Source of the DNA: Stieleria sp. JC731
GTDB taxonomy: Bacteria > Planctomycetota > Planctomycetia > Pirellulales > Pirellulaceae
Assembly (NCBI RefSeq): GCF_020966635.1
Contig: NZ_JAJKFQ010000002.1
Coordinates: 434,001-498,000, forward strand
Length of the DNA stretch: 64,000 bases
Reading direction: 5' to 3'
A program made the position numbers and the translations under genes. Below are positions 1-10,165 of the stretch, one piece after another (position 1 is the stretch's first letter; every line of letters begins with the position of its first letter). The notes beneath the pieces were generated by a model. It was not told where the DNA came from. It searched no databases and saw only the letters and a program-made list of their open reading frames with translations.

Positions 1-1054
1 CCTGTGGATAGATTGGGACCAGACGATCCTCGATCGACCAATCGTCTAGATGTAATTCACCCCAACCATCGCCATCCAAGTCGTCCAGGTAGGGTCGAAC
101 CTCCGGCGGCAATTGGTCCATCGCGGAATGATGGACCTGGATCACCGCACGACTGGTATGGGGCGAATACAACGACCAAGATGTCCAGTGGTCCCAGTAG
201 CCAAATCGCTCCGACAATGGGGCAATCAACATGCCGATCAATAGCACTCGCGCTAGCCATGGCAGGACTGGATGCCTTGCCTTCGAAAGGCTGGCTGCAT
301 CGCTGGATTCAGCTTCGACATGACCATCAGATCGAACGAACAATACCCAGATTTGCACCGCCAGCAGCACATTCCAGCACAGCACACCGAAGCTATGGTT
401 CAACGACCATGGCCCCAACAATCCGATCAGACTGATATGCATCGCGATCGCGGCAAAACCGCCATAGCGTCGTGTCCTTGGGACCGCGACTAACACACCG
501 ATCAGTAGTTCGGTAATTGGCAGTGACAATGCGATCTTGCTTGTCAGTCCGTGCTCAAAGTTTCCAGCAGAGAACCACGCAAGTGCGGTCGCAACCATCT
601 GCTGGCCAACAGTATGGGTAAACTGAAAATCCAATTTACCTGCGGCACTAAAGAGATAGATACTGGCCGTAAGCAAGGTCATCCAGAATCGAGTCTCACG
701 CCATTGGCAACAGGCAAATAAAACGCCATAGGCCATCGTCTGGTAACACCATGGCTGTAAACGATGCTGGTCAGCGATCACGAGCGTCAGCAGCCCAATC
801 GAGACACCCGCCCAAAGCTTTCGGCGATGGTTTGAATTGCTGTTCAAGGCATTGCCTGCCAAACATCCAACCGCCGCCAGCAAACCGGCAATGCTAAGAA
901 CCAGCTTTAAGCTGCCCGGCAAGTCGATCAAACCGACCTGAGGAAACCACCGGCCTGAAACGAAAGCGGGTGTCCAAAGCGGGTAAGTTACCGCCATCAA
1001 CACCAAAACACCGATGGCCCACAGACGGGAGAAATGGTTTTCTGAGGCAGACAT
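1..1054 (-). CDS. Multi-spanning membrane protein, C-terminus beyond left edge
   Basis: An uninterrupted minus-strand frame starts at ATG 1054 (MSASENHFSRLW) and stays open to base 1, so at least 351 residues are present and the end is missing. It has repeated hydrophobic segments, starting with one at about residues 12-30. The stretch YLFSAAGKLDFQFTHTVGQQ recalls DoxX/MauE or HTTM-type membrane proteins, but that is a weak resemblance. Near the cut end a soluble region contains an Asp-rich DLDGDG loop, like a calcium-binding loop. The next gene in the same direction is not visible. Function unknown; existence is well supported by the length and the codon pattern. Confidence 0.75.
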   Translation of the reverse strand, partial: MSASENHFSRLWAIGVLVLMAVTYPLWTPAFVSGRWFPQVGLIDLPGSLKLVLSIAGLLAAVGCLAGNALNSNSNHRRKLWAGVSIGLLTLVIADQHRLQPWCYQTMAYGVLFACCQWRETRFWMTLLTASIYLFSAAGKLDFQFTHTVGQQMVATALAWFSAGNFEHGLTSKIALSLPITELLIGVLVAVPRTRRYGGFAAIAMHISLIGLLGPWSLNHSFGVLCWNVLLAVQIWVLFVRSDGHVEAESSDAASLSKARHPVLPWLARVLLIGMLIAPLSERFGYWDHWTSWSLYSPHTSRAVIQVHHSAMDQLPPEVRPYLDDLDGDGWGELHLDDWSIEDRLVPIYPQ

Positions 1055-1325
1055 CTTTGAAGAAATAAGTTAACCGGCGGCAGCAACGCGATTCGTATTG
1101 GACACGCGTTGTAGGAGTGCCCCGGAGGGCATTGATGATTTCGGTGGCAGCAATTGGCGACAGATTCAACAGAGTTTAAATCAATCCAGCCAAATGAGAC
1201 ACGGTGAACTCGCCGCTAGAAAAACTTGTCCACAAACGCTAGGATGGCGCCGTTGGCAAGGCATCGGGCACACCCAATGAAGCCCTCTCGTCAAAGTGAC
1301 CTTGCTATCGCTTAGAAAACAGCCA

Positions 1326-1398
1326 GCCCCCGTAGCTCAGGGGATAGAGCACAGCTTTCCTAAAGCTGGTGTCGCAGGTTCGAATCCTGCCGGGGGTG
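1326..1398 (+). tRNA. tRNA-Arg (anticodon CCT)
   Basis: Full cloverleaf. The acceptor arm GCCCCCG pairs with CGGGGGT (1391-1397) with one G-T at the first pair. The D-arm region is TAGCTCAGGGGATAGAGC. The anticodon stem CAGCT/AGCTG encloses loop TTCCTAA, giving anticodon CCT (reads AGG, arginine). The T arm GCAGGTTCGAATCCTGC is perfect. No CCA is encoded. Confidence 0.95.
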
Positions 1399-1429
1399 CT
1401 GTTGGAGACAATGCTTTCAGCGAAGCGGT

Positions 1430-2112
1430 TGCCTTATTCGAAATCCAGTTTGTGATTTCAAGTCGGGTTCGAAAACGCTGACGAGTACCGGGCATCCCGT
1501 CCTACTCGTACTCAACGAAGCGGTACTCCTACTCGTACTCGACACCCACAAAACCCGCACCGAAGAAAGCCGATCCGCAACCTGGAATTCGAGTACGACG
1601 AAACGAGTACCGGCTGAAGCCTGAGTACGAGTACGAACCGCAGCGGAATCGACTTCCAATCCTGACCAGCAAAGCGGAGTCCTTATTCGGGATTTCAACC
1701 CGGATTAGAAAACGCTGACGAGTATCGGGCAACCAATCCTACTCGTACTCGTACTCAGCGGAGTGGTACTCGTATCTCCTACTCGACAGCCACCAATCCA
1801 CGCTGAAGAAAGTCGATCCGCAACCTGGAATTCGAGTACGACGAAACGAGTACCGGCCGAAGCCTGAGTACGAGTACGAACCGCAGCGGAATCGCCTCCC
1901 ACTCCTGACCAGCAAAGCGGAGTATTCGGGATTTCAACCCGGATTAGAAAACGCTGACAAGTACCAGGCAGCCCGTCCTACTCGTACTCAGCGGAGCAGT
2001 ACTCGTATCTCCTACTCGATACTCACCAATCCACGCTGAAGAAAGCCGATCCGCAACCTGGAACTCGAGTACGACGAAACGGGTACCGGCTGAAGCCTGA
2101 GTACGAGTCCGA
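1430..2112. repeat. Three tandem ~240-bp units rich in GTACTC/GAGTAC
   Basis: The landmark AACGCTGAC recurs at 1474, 1711 and 1950, and GATCCGCAACCTGGAA recurs at 1572, 1815 and 2048, giving units of roughly 233-243 bp. Inside each unit the left part carries runs of TACTCGTACTC and the right part carries runs of GAGTACGAGTACG, so each unit is internally inverted and could fold on itself. It fills the gap between tRNA-Arg and the 3' end of the chemoreceptor gene. Open frames here are translations of the repeat and are not called genes. Confidence 0.9.
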
Positions 2113-2119
2113 CTTTTGA

Positions 2120-3571
2120 CTAAACGTGCGACCTCTCGGCCGTCGCCGATCTTGCTCGGCTTGTTTCGCCAACCAGTTCCAATAGCTGCAACGCTATCGC
2201 CTGGATATCGCTGGAAGCCGAATAAGTTTTATTGGATTCAACTTTGGTATCGTCGGCCGCTTTTGCAACAGCTCCGACGCTGCATGCGATCTCACTGCTT
2301 CCTGTCGCGACTTCATTGATGTTTGTCGAAATCTCTGACGTCATCGCGGACTGTTGCTCAACAGCGCCCGCGATAGCACTTTGGTTTTCGTCGATCTGAG
2401 AAATGATAGCGCTAACTTGAGCGATCGCTTTGATCGCTCGATCGGTATCCGCTTGGATTGTCTCGACTTGGCGAACAATATCCTCCGTCGACTTGCTCGT
2501 TTCCTTCGCCAACTCCTTCACTTCGTTCGCAACGACAGCGAATCCTTTGCCCGCCTCTCCCGCACGCGCGGCCTCGATGGTCGCATTGAGCGCTAGCAAG
2601 TTTGTTTGTTCCGCTATCGAATTGATTGCGTTGATCACGTTCCCAATTTCGGTGCTGCTTTCGCCCAGTCTTGAAATGGTCGAATTCGCCGCATCGGTCG
2701 CATCGACAGCTTGCCGAGCAACACTCGCGGCACTGGAACCGTTGACCGCGATCTCTTTGATGCTTTGCTCAAACTGCTCAACTGCTGAAGCAAGTGCCCG
2801 GGCATTTCCGCTCACTTGCTCGGCCGCCGTGCTCGCACCATTTGCCTCAACCGATGTTTTATCGGCTTGGTCGAGCAACTTTCGACTCACGGTCGACAAT
2901 CGTTCTTCGGACAATCGCCTCATCTCATGAGCGGCTTTGCCGACTTGCCGTGTCACCGAACGTCCACAAACCAACGACCATCCGACGCTGATGACCATGA
3001 CGAACAATGAAACCATCCACGCGATCACAACGGAACTGGCTCGATCTTCTGACGCAAGTTCATCAAGCTTCAGCACAACACGATGACATGCGCCGTGGTT
3101 CTCTTGTGTCTGTGCCACCAGTCGGCGTTTCAAAGACTCAGCATCTGGCAAACCGTTGTAAACGCTGTCCAAGAACTGATTTGCCAATTCGCCTTGCCGC
3201 GCGATCGCTTCGACTTGAACCTTCAGCAGACCTAATAGTGCTTCGTCACTTGCCGCGTGAATGTCGCCAAACTCATGGGGCCCACCGGTCATCAGTAGTT
3301 CCGCTGATTCCAGCATCGTTTTCAATGTCGATTCGAAATCTGCGAACTTCTCTTCGCCGTCTGCGGCCAGCAGGACCTCGCGGGTAAATCGCTGATTGAG
3401 CATCCTTTGCCTTCCGGCCAAATTGATGCCCGCTGCCGATCCAGCGGAATTTGATGATTGCCAACTCATCAACGCAACCAACCCAACCAATCCGATCAGG
3501 AAGAGGACGGGGATTGTTGAGAGTCGCTTTTGGACGGACAGGCTTTGAAAAAACTCTGACATCGAATTCAC
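2120..3571 (-). CDS. Methyl-accepting chemotaxis protein with PilJ-type sensor
   Basis: 483 residues. Transmembrane segments lie at about 19-36 and 181-201. The periplasmic part opens with [13 protein letters not shown] (49-61), the signature of the type IV pili methyl-accepting transducer N-terminal (PilJ) domain, which in NarX/PilJ relatives senses small ligands. The cytoplasmic coiled coil has the highly conserved hairpin tip [19 protein letters not shown] (321-339), which contacts CheA/CheW. No clear HAMP domain follows TM2, and no CheR/CheB-tethering pentapeptide is seen at the C-terminus. No chemotaxis genes adjoin it, so it probably feeds a distant cluster. ATG 3571 is used; ATG at codon 4 is equally possible. 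Confidence 0.93.
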   Translation of the reverse strand: MNSMSEFFQSLSVQKRLSTIPVLFLIGLVGLVALMSWQSSNSAGSAAGINLAGRQRMLNQRFTREVLLAADGEEKFADFESTLKTMLESAELLMTGGPHEFGDIHAASDEALLGLLKVQVEAIARQGELANQFLDSVYNGLPDAESLKRRLVAQTQENHGACHRVVLKLDELASEDRASSVVIAWMVSLFVMVISVGWSLVCGRSVTRQVGKAAHEMRRLSEERLSTVSRKLLDQADKTSVEANGASTAAEQVSGNARALASAVEQFEQSIKEIAVNGSSAASVARQAVDATDAANSTISRLGESSTEIGNVINAINSIAEQTNLLALNATIEAARAGEAGKGFAVVANEVKELAKETSKSTEDIVRQVETIQADTDRAIKAIAQVSAIISQIDENQSAIAGAVEQQSAMTSEISTNINEVATGSSEIACSVGAVAKAADDTKVESNKTYSASSDIQAIALQLLELVGETSRARSATAERSHV

Positions 3572-4066
3572 TATCGATCATCGAGGAACTAGTTGGTGTC
3601 GGCTTACCCGTATCTCTACGTTTTGGTGCCACACGACGTGCCTTTATCAGTTCGAAGGCTGCGAAATAGCCCGAATTGACCTGACCGTTTGCAGTCATCA
3701 CGCCCACACCTACAGCCACAACGGGGCGAGTCACAGCTCCGCAGGATGGGAGACCGCCAAGAGCAATGCGTGCTTCCAGACGCGTCAAAACGTCGGAGAA
3801 GCGTCCTCGTACCTCGGCTTCACTGCGTCTTCGGTGCGCCGCGGAACCTCATGGCCTGCCCCAAAACACAAGGCGAACAAACGCCATCCATAGGAGCCAC
3901 TTTGCCATAACCAGCCATGCTGCAGACGAATTCGAAACTCCACCCCTCGAAACGACTTGCTGTTGAGAATGACTCGCATTACCATCTCCGGCTCTACTGC
4001 GAATGCACCGCCTCCGCGAACCGAACGCCGAGCAACTTGCTTTTTCAACTGGCTTCCGAACTCAGC
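3572..4066. other. Intergenic region between divergent genes
   Basis: About 495 bases between the starts of the chemoreceptor (minus) and the DUF1559 gene (plus). It must hold both promoters. Short open frames exist on both strands but none has a recognisable domain or ribosome-binding site. I see no RNA gene or repeat here. Confidence 0.5.
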
Positions 4067-5107
4067 ATGAATCAAGCGTCACACACCCATTCCGAACGTT
4101 TCCCAAAACGCAACCGAACCGGTTTCACACTTGTCGAACTACTGGTCGTGATCGCGATCATCGGCATCTTGGTCGGGCTACTGCTCCCTGCCGTTCAAGC
4201 CGCCCGCGAGGCCGCTCGCCGAATGAGCTGTAGCAACAACATGAAACAGCTGCTGCTGGCGAGCCATAACTACGAGTCCGCTTTTAAGACCCTTCCCGCC
4301 GCATGGTCGATCACTCCCGACGGAAAGGGTTGGTCCATGCAAGCCCGTATCCTGCCATTCGTCGAAGCGGTCGCGATTGCAGACGGGATCCAGTTCGATC
4401 AAGGATACGGCCAATCAACCTTGTTCATCGATGGCGAGTCGGTTCCTGTCTCTTCGATCCGAGTTCCGACCTTGCAGTGCCCTAGCGATCCGCTTGATGA
4501 TCCACGCATGGGATCAAACGGACCGGCGTACTACAAACTGAACTACGCGGTCAATGAAGGCACCTGGTTCGTCTTCGATCCCATGGACCGATCAAAGATT
4601 GGCGACGGCATGTTCGTTCCCAATCGGTACCTAAAATTTCGCGACTGCCTTGATGGCTTGAGCAACACCATCGCCATGGCCGAAGTCAAAGGCTGGACAC
4701 CCTATTTTCGCGACGCAGCGATCTCCGGCGATCTTTCTGAACCGCAAACGATCGAAGACATCTGCAGCCTCGGCGGCAGCTTCAAAACCGAAACTGGCCA
4801 TACCGAATGGGTCGACGGCCGGGTTCACCAAGCCGGCTTTACCACCGTGTTCACACCAAACAAAAAAGTCTTATGCACGGTGTCGGGAGTCGAATACGAC
4901 GTCGACTGGACCAATATGCGTGAAGGCAAGGACTTCAGCGATCCGGCTAGAACTTACGGTGCTGTCACGTCACGAAGCTATCATGTTGGCGGTGTCGAAA
5001 TTGGAATGACCGACGGTTCAGTCAACTTCATTTCCGACTCCGTCGATGGCCAACTGTGGAAAGACCTTTCAACTCGAATGGGACGTGAAACCGTCCAGTT
5101 GCCATAA
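4067..5107 (+). CDS. DUF1559 prepilin-like protein
   Basis: 346 residues from ATG 4067; the frame is open upstream to 3917, but the prepilin leader fits this start. Residues 18-45 are a type IV prepilin N-terminus: [20 protein letters not shown], with a Gly before the Phe (cleavage and N-methylation site) and Glu at mature position 5. It is followed by [17 protein letters not shown], the hallmark of the DUF1559 family that is hugely expanded in planctomycetes. The C-terminus [19 protein letters not shown] is the H-X9-DG motif (SBP_bac_10). Such proteins are presumed to be exported pseudopilins or surface proteins; the exact role is unknown. It stands alone, converging on the next gene. Confidence 0.95.
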   Translation: MNQASHTHSERFPKRNRTGFTLVELLVVIAIIGILVGLLLPAVQAAREAARRMSCSNNMKQLLLASHNYESAFKTLPAAWSITPDGKGWSMQARILPFVEAVAIADGIQFDQGYGQSTLFIDGESVPVSSIRVPTLQCPSDPLDDPRMGSNGPAYYKLNYAVNEGTWFVFDPMDRSKIGDGMFVPNRYLKFRDCLDGLSNTIAMAEVKGWTPYFRDAAISGDLSEPQTIEDICSLGGSFKTETGHTEWVDGRVHQAGFTTVFTPNKKVLCTVSGVEYDVDWTNMREGKDFSDPARTYGAVTSRSYHVGGVEIGMTDGSVNFISDSVDGQLWKDLSTRMGRETVQLP

Positions 5108-5128
5108 GGCCTTTTTCATCTTGCCCCA

Positions 5129-5148
5129 CCCCTTTGAATCTTAAGGGG
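5129..5148. terminator. Possible bidirectional terminator between convergent genes
   Basis: CCCCTT (5129-5134) pairs with AAGGGG (5143-5148) across an 8-base loop, 22 bases after the stop of the DUF1559 gene and overlapping the stop of the convergent gene. The stem is short and there is no strong T tract. Confidence 0.35.
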
Positions 5149-5833
5149 CGAGCAATTTGAAATGGTCATAGTGGACTTCACGATCCACTGTGGTCAGATT
5201 CATATTCGATTTTGTCGAATGGGCGATGCCTTCGGATTGAAGTCGACCGGCAACTTCGCCATCGATCACAACCTCCATCACGTCGCCCTTGATGCCGATC
5301 CGCAGATCATGCCAAAGACTCGGATCGAGCTTGATCTTATTTCGTGACACCTTCTCCTTTAGCATCGCTTCGGTCGATGCGTCCAACTTTTCGCCTGCCT
5401 TGCGTTTGTCGCGAATGTCTTTGCGAAAGATCCCCGTCTTTCCATCGTAAAGACTCAACTGATCCGGACGGACAGCCACATGGCAAATGTGCCCTGCGTG
5501 TGAGCCCTTGTAGTCAAGGTCGCGAATCATCACCGAAAAGCTTGGTGATCCATGAAACTGAAATGAGACAGCGATTTCCAAATCCGATTGGGGTTTAAAG
5601 TCAATCGAGTTGACTGATGGATGATCCGCATCGATCGGCGTGATCCCCACCAGAACTCCATCGCGAACGATCGATTCGCTTTTCCAGCTTCCCCACCGCT
5701 TCCCCAATCCATCGTGCTCGAATTCATCTTCGAACAAGACGGTCTTGGATTCATCGGCACACACATTCGAGACTGTGCCGCCTAGGCCCAGCATTAGGCC
5801 CAGCAGAGGCAACAACACGATCAGTCGATTCAT
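5141..5833 (-). CDS. Secreted DUF1080-like (lectin-fold) protein
   Basis: 230 residues. A signal peptide (MNRLIVLLPLLGLMLGLGG, cut near residue 26) shows export. The mature part (LFEDEFEHDGLGKRWGSWKS..., then WHDLRIGIKGDVMEVVIDGE) has the pattern of the concanavalin-like beta-sandwich known as DUF1080 / 3-keto-disaccharide hydrolase, common in planctomycetes and usually linked to glycan breakdown. The strand order and the closing VHYDHFKLL match that fold. I cannot identify catalytic residues, so a carbohydrate-binding role is also possible. It is transcribed alone, convergent with the DUF1559 gene. Confidence 0.75.
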   Translation of the reverse strand: MNRLIVLLPLLGLMLGLGGTVSNVCADESKTVLFEDEFEHDGLGKRWGSWKSESIVRDGVLVGITPIDADHPSVNSIDFKPQSDLEIAVSFQFHGSPSFSVMIRDLDYKGSHAGHICHVAVRPDQLSLYDGKTGIFRKDIRDKRKAGEKLDASTEAMLKEKVSRNKIKLDPSLWHDLRIGIKGDVMEVVIDGEVAGRLQSEGIAHSTKSNMNLTTVDREVHYDHFKLLAP

Positions 5834-6008
5834 TGGTTACATTTCCAAGATGCTCGAGTGTTTTTCAAACACACCTTCAATACCGAAGGTGCAGAACAGC
5901 CAACCAATTTACACCATCTGGTCCCCGATAACCTTCTCCATTCGTCGTCGGAATGTCAGACGCTGCCAGCCCTTTGCACGAAGCCGCCAAGCCCATCACT
6001 CCGGGTGA

Positions 6009-6284
6009 TCAATCCTCGAGCCAATCTTCCAGGCTGCGTGATCGTCTCGGCTGTTTTTTGCCAACGGCCTTGTTGAGCAAGCTATAGCCCCAAATCCCCA
6101 GCAAGATGACCAACGCCATCGGTATGGCGAAGGGGAGAAACACAAAGGCGGCTAAACAGAATGTTCCCAGAGCTATAAATACAAATGTGATCGCCGCGCC
6201 GCGAAGCATCCCCTCCACACCGGCTGCCGAGTCATCGCGGCGGACTTGCTTGTCCTCTTCGGATGGTGGTTGATAAGGGTTCAT
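6009..6284 (-). CDS. Small two-helix membrane protein, MNPYQPP type
   Basis: 91 residues from ATG 6284. MNPYQPPSEED at the N-terminus is a start seen again and again in small planctomycete membrane proteins, so I chose it over the upstream ATG at 6335. Two hydrophobic segments (about 27-49 and 50-68) are followed by a basic, then acidic tail (KKQPRRSRSLEDWLED). No known catalytic motif. It is divergent from the KaiC-like operon. Function unknown. Confidence 0.7.
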   Translation of the reverse strand: MNPYQPPSEEDKQVRRDDSAAGVEGMLRGAAITFVFIALGTFCLAAFVFLPFAIPMALVILLGIWGYSLLNKAVGKKQPRRSRSLEDWLED

Positions 6285-6558
6285 AGCAAAAGAACATTCC
6301 TCTTTCCGTCGCCCGGTGACTTGATTCCGCCTCAACAGAATTGATCGCTCCCCCTCACCCGATACGCTTCGCTAGGCTTTTTCTAGGATTCTTCGTGTCT
6401 TATGTGTCTACATTTACGGTCTTCTTATCGACAGTTAAAATCGGTGAAGAGCGAGGGCGGCACGCCAATAGCCAATCGAAGCCAACAACTGCACAACGGC
6501 TGTTGCGACAGGGAGCAAATCATCGACGCTCCCTTTGTCAACCTAGGAGAATGATGCT

Positions 6559-8076
6559 GTGAGCGAGATGAATGGTGATGCCCCCCGGCGAATCAGCACG
6601 GGGATTGCAACTCTAGATGGCATTCTGCATGGCGGGCTTGAGGCAGAACGATTGTATCTGGTCGAAGGCACCCCCGGCACAGGAAAGACGACGCTTGGCC
6701 TGCAGTACCTGCTGGAAGGTCGCGTCCAGGGTGAAAAGGGCTTTTATGTCACACTTTCTGAAACCAGAGAGGAACTCATCGCGATCGCTCGATCCCACGG
6801 GTGGTCGCTCGACGGAATCGAAATCCATGAACTTGTCGACCCGCAGGGTGAACTTGGACAAGGTCACTACACCATGTTCGAGCCCGGCGAAATCGAACTG
6901 GGTAATACCCTAAGTAGCGTTCAGGAGCACATCGAGTCGTTCAAGCCGAATCGGCTCGTCTTTGATTCGCTTTCCGAAATGCGATTGCTTTCGCAGGGTG
7001 CGTTTCGCTACCGCCGCCAGATCCTCGCCTTGAAACAATTTCTCTCGGGCCGTAACTGCACAACGCTATTGCTCGATGACAAAGCAGCCGGTGAGGACCA
7101 TCAACTTCAAAGCCTTTCGCACGGCGTGATCCGACTGGAACAACAGTTGACCGACTATGGCAAAGAACGGCGATATCTGCGTGTGATTAAATACCGTGGA
7201 TCGGACTTTGCCGGCGGAGTCCACGATCTATTGATCACTCGTGGAGGACTCGTCGTCTATCCACAGTGGCTTGACCATGAAACGCAACCGCTCTCGGATG
7301 GAAAACACTTAAGCAGCGGCCTGCCCGCACTGGACAAACTGCTCGGTGGCGGTGTCGCCGAAGGGTCCAGCACGCTGTTGCTCGGCCCCGCAGGTGTGGG
7401 CAAATCGACCATGGGAGTTCAGTTCGCGGTCGAAGCGGCCAAACGTGGTGACCGCGCCGTGCTATTCGAATTCGAAGAAAGCGAACATGCGTTGCTCAAT
7501 CGTTCGGACGGACTAGGGCTGCCGCTACGAAAGTTCATCAGCGAAGGCCTGATCGAAGTCTTTCACCTGCGTCCCGGCGAAGTGACACCAAACGAATTTG
7601 CTTCTCTGGTGCGTTCCGCCGTTGAGGTCGACAAAGATGGCAGGCGGACATCGGTCGTGATCATCGATAGCTTGAACGGCTATCTGAATGCCATGCCTCA
7701 CGAGAAGTTCCTGGTGGTTCATCTCAATGACATCCTGCATTACCTCGGTCGGCGACGCGTCGGGACATTCCTTGTCGTGGCACAACATGGCATGCTTGGC
7801 CGCGCGACTTCGACTCCAGTCGATACAAGCTACTTAGCGGACGCAGTGATCCTGTTCCGCTACTTCGAAGCAGCCGGTCAAATCCATCGCGCTATCTCGG
7901 TGGTCAAGAACCGAACCTTTAGCCACGAGCATACGATCCGCGAGTTCGCATTAAGTGCAAAGGGACTACACATCGGCGAGCCTCTGAAAAACTTTCGTGG
8001 CGTCTTTAGCGGAACGCCGGAGTTCGTCGGAGCCCAAGAAGCTCTTATGCCGACGAAGGGACAACGTTTCGAATGA
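6559..8076 (+). CDS. KaiC-like double RecA-domain ATPase
   Basis: 505 residues from GTG 6559, placed 8 bases after AGGAGA (6545-6550). There are two KaiC domains: Walker A GTPGTGKT at 37-44 and GPAGVGKS at 276-283. In domain 2 the paired glutamates next to the nucleotide (FEFEES) are kept; in domain 1 the first of the pair is Ser (LSET). At the site matching cyanobacterial KaiC S431/T432 the sequence is DTSYLADA, so Ser remains and Thr is Tyr. This pattern fits non-clock KaiC relatives that work with histidine kinases rather than a true oscillator; no kaiA or kaiB is nearby. The stop overlaps the start of the kinase gene (ATGA), so the two are co-translated. Confidence 0.92.
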   Translation: MSEMNGDAPRRISTGIATLDGILHGGLEAERLYLVEGTPGTGKTTLGLQYLLEGRVQGEKGFYVTLSETREELIAIARSHGWSLDGIEIHELVDPQGELGQGHYTMFEPGEIELGNTLSSVQEHIESFKPNRLVFDSLSEMRLLSQGAFRYRRQILALKQFLSGRNCTTLLLDDKAAGEDHQLQSLSHGVIRLEQQLTDYGKERRYLRVIKYRGSDFAGGVHDLLITRGGLVVYPQWLDHETQPLSDGKHLSSGLPALDKLLGGGVAEGSSTLLLGPAGVGKSTMGVQFAVEAAKRGDRAVLFEFEESEHALLNRSDGLGLPLRKFISEGLIEVFHLRPGEVTPNEFASLVRSAVEVDKDGRRTSVVIIDSLNGYLNAMPHEKFLVVHLNDILHYLGRRRVGTFLVVAQHGMLGRATSTPVDTSYLADAVILFRYFEAAGQIHRAISVVKNRTFSHEHTIREFALSAKGLHIGEPLKNFRGVFSGTPEFVGAQEALMPTKGQRFE

Positions 8077-10118
8077 GCGATGCTTACCCATCGGAAGAGT
8101 CTACGCAACGTGTCGCCGTTTTCGCACCCACGCAGCGTGATGCAGAACTCTGCGGACAGATCTTGTCTCGTGCAGAAATCAGCTACGAATTATGCACCGA
8201 TATGCCAAGCTTGTGCGCTGCGATCGCATCGGGAATCGGCGTCGGGCTGGCTCCTGAAGGACAGCTGACCGATGCGGCTTTGATTGCACTGGAAAAAGTC
8301 CTACGCGAACAACCGGAGTGGTCGGACTTTCCATTGCTCGTTCTGTTGGGAAGTACCGAGCTTTCCTCCGAACGCGTTGACCGCTTACTTTCGCTGGGCA
8401 ACGTCACACTCGTCCCCAGCCCCGTTCGCATCGCGGTCTTCGTAAGCAAGCTTCGGGCAAGACTACGTGATCGCCAACGACAAGTCGCGGTTCGCAATCT
8501 CCTTTTGGAACGACGCCAAGCTGCCGAGGCTGCCGAGATCGACTCGCGCAGACTTCGCATGGCCCTGCAAGCCGGCGAGATGGGAATCTGGGAGTGGAGC
8601 CCACAGGAACTCTATTGGTCTCCGCGATTCTATGAGCTTTTCGGATTCGACCCTAGCGTCTCCCCTGACCCAAACCGGTGCTTCGAAAGGGTTCATGAAG
8701 AGGACCGCGATGAGCTGATCGACCTTTGGCAGCGATCACTTAACGAAGCCATCGATCTTGACATGGAATTTCGTATCCATCACCCGACACTGGGCCTACG
8801 TTGGCTTTCTGCGGCGGGCGAACCGGTCAGCAATGAACCCGGAACTAAAGACGGAAGAGTGGTTCGTCATGCGGGTGTGCTCTGGGATGTCACTCAGCGT
8901 CACGAAACTGAAGCTTCGTTGCGTGAAGCACGCGAACTGGCTGAATCGGCAAACCGATCCAAAAGTGAATTCCTGGCAAACATGAGCCACGAAATCCGCA
9001 CACCGATGACCGCAATCCTGGGATACGTTGACCTACTGCGTGAAAACACGACGGGCGGAGAAACAGACGATTACATCGAAACGATCCGTCGCAACGGTTT
9101 CTACTTGCTGGATATCATCAACGACATTTTAGACCTGTCAAAGATCGAAGCCGATCGCGTCGATCTAGTCCCCGAACCGTTCTCTCCGCTGCAACTCGTC
9201 GAAGACGTGCGGAGCATCATGTCCGTCCGAGCGGAAGAAAACGGGATCGGCTTTGCCGTCGAATGCAACGAAGCGATTCCCGAGACCATCATCGCCGACC
9301 AAAAGCGATTGAAGCAAATCCTGATCAACCTTGTCGGCAATGCGATCAAGTTCACCGACAAAGGCACCGTAACGCTGGCGGTGCACTATCAAACGTCGAC
9401 CAACCATCTCAACTTCCAAGTCACCGACACAGGAATTGGGATGACAGAACGCCAAATGCGACGACTGTTTCGTCCCTTCACCCAGGTCGATGCTTCGGAT
9501 TCACGCCGACACGAAGGCACGGGCCTCGGGCTGGTCATCTCACAACGCTTGGCAAAGATGATGGGCGGCGACATCACCGTCGAAAGTGAATCCGGCGTCG
9601 GCAGTTGCTTTACCGCCTCGATTGATGCGGGCGAAGTCTCAAACCGCAAATTCGTGTCGGCAGACCAAATCGAATCGGAACCTGAACGTGAACCCAACCG
9701 TGACGATACGCCTTTGGACTGTAGCGTGCTCGTGGTTGATGACCGACGCGACATACGGTTCCTCGCTTCACGCTTACTTAGCAAAGCCGGCGCCCAAATT
9801 AGCGAAGCCGACGACGGACAAGAAGCGGTCGAGATTGTTCAAGAGATGATTCGCAACGACCGCCTGGTCGATCTCATCTTGCTCGACATGCAGATGCCTA
9901 GACTAGACGGCTACCGAACAACCGAGCAACTGCGGCGACTTGGATTCGAAGGCCCGATTGTGGCTCTGACTGCCGACGCGATGAAAGATGACATGGTACG
10001 CTGCCTGGAATGCGGGTGCAACGATTACTTGAGTAAGCCAATCGACAAGACAGCACTTGTCTCTTGCGTGCGACGCCTGACCACTCCCAAGTCAAAATCG
10101 TTGCCCGAATCAACGTAA
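8073..10118 (+). CDS. Hybrid sensor histidine kinase / response regulator
   Basis: 681 residues. Order: a degenerate receiver-like or unknown N-terminal domain (about 12-135), a short coiled coil, a PAS-fold domain (about 160-280, with WEWSPQELYWSPRFYELFGF and a C-terminal WDVTQRHETE), HisKA with phospho-acceptor His306 in SEFLANMSHEIRTPM, a HATPase domain (N box LVGNAIKFTD, G boxes DTGIGM and GTGLGLVISQ), and a C-terminal receiver with Asp605 in LILLDMQMPRLDG. It has no membrane segment, so it is a cytoplasmic sensor. It overlaps the KaiC-like gene by 4 bases, so the ATPase is probably its partner or input module. The output is not clear, as no DNA-binding regulator is adjacent. Confidence 0.95.
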   Translation: MSDAYPSEESTQRVAVFAPTQRDAELCGQILSRAEISYELCTDMPSLCAAIASGIGVGLAPEGQLTDAALIALEKVLREQPEWSDFPLLVLLGSTELSSERVDRLLSLGNVTLVPSPVRIAVFVSKLRARLRDRQRQVAVRNLLLERRQAAEAAEIDSRRLRMALQAGEMGIWEWSPQELYWSPRFYELFGFDPSVSPDPNRCFERVHEEDRDELIDLWQRSLNEAIDLDMEFRIHHPTLGLRWLSAAGEPVSNEPGTKDGRVVRHAGVLWDVTQRHETEASLREARELAESANRSKSEFLANMSHEIRTPMTAILGYVDLLRENTTGGETDDYIETIRRNGFYLLDIINDILDLSKIEADRVDLVPEPFSPLQLVEDVRSIMSVRAEENGIGFAVECNEAIPETIIADQKRLKQILINLVGNAIKFTDKGTVTLAVHYQTSTNHLNFQVTDTGIGMTERQMRRLFRPFTQVDASDSRRHEGTGLGLVISQRLAKMMGGDITVESESGVGSCFTASIDAGEVSNRKFVSADQIESEPEREPNRDDTPLDCSVLVVDDRRDIRFLASRLLSKAGAQISEADDGQEAVEIVQEMIRNDRLVDLILLDMQMPRLDGYRTTEQLRRLGFEGPIVALTADAMKDDMVRCLECGCNDYLSKPIDKTALVSCVRRLTTPKSKSLPEST

Positions 10119-10165
10119 GCGATTTCCAGCTCTATTAGCGGCGAAACCACAGCGAAGAGAATGCG

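Noticed and set aside
1430-2112. Possible CRISPR array in the TACTC/GAGTAC repeats
   Set aside because: Units are about 240 bp and similar throughout; there are no short identical repeats with unique spacers, and no cas gene nearby.
6559-8076. True circadian clock locus
   Set aside because: No kaiA or kaiB and the Ser-Thr phosphorylation pair is Ser-Tyr; a KaiC-like regulator is the safer call.
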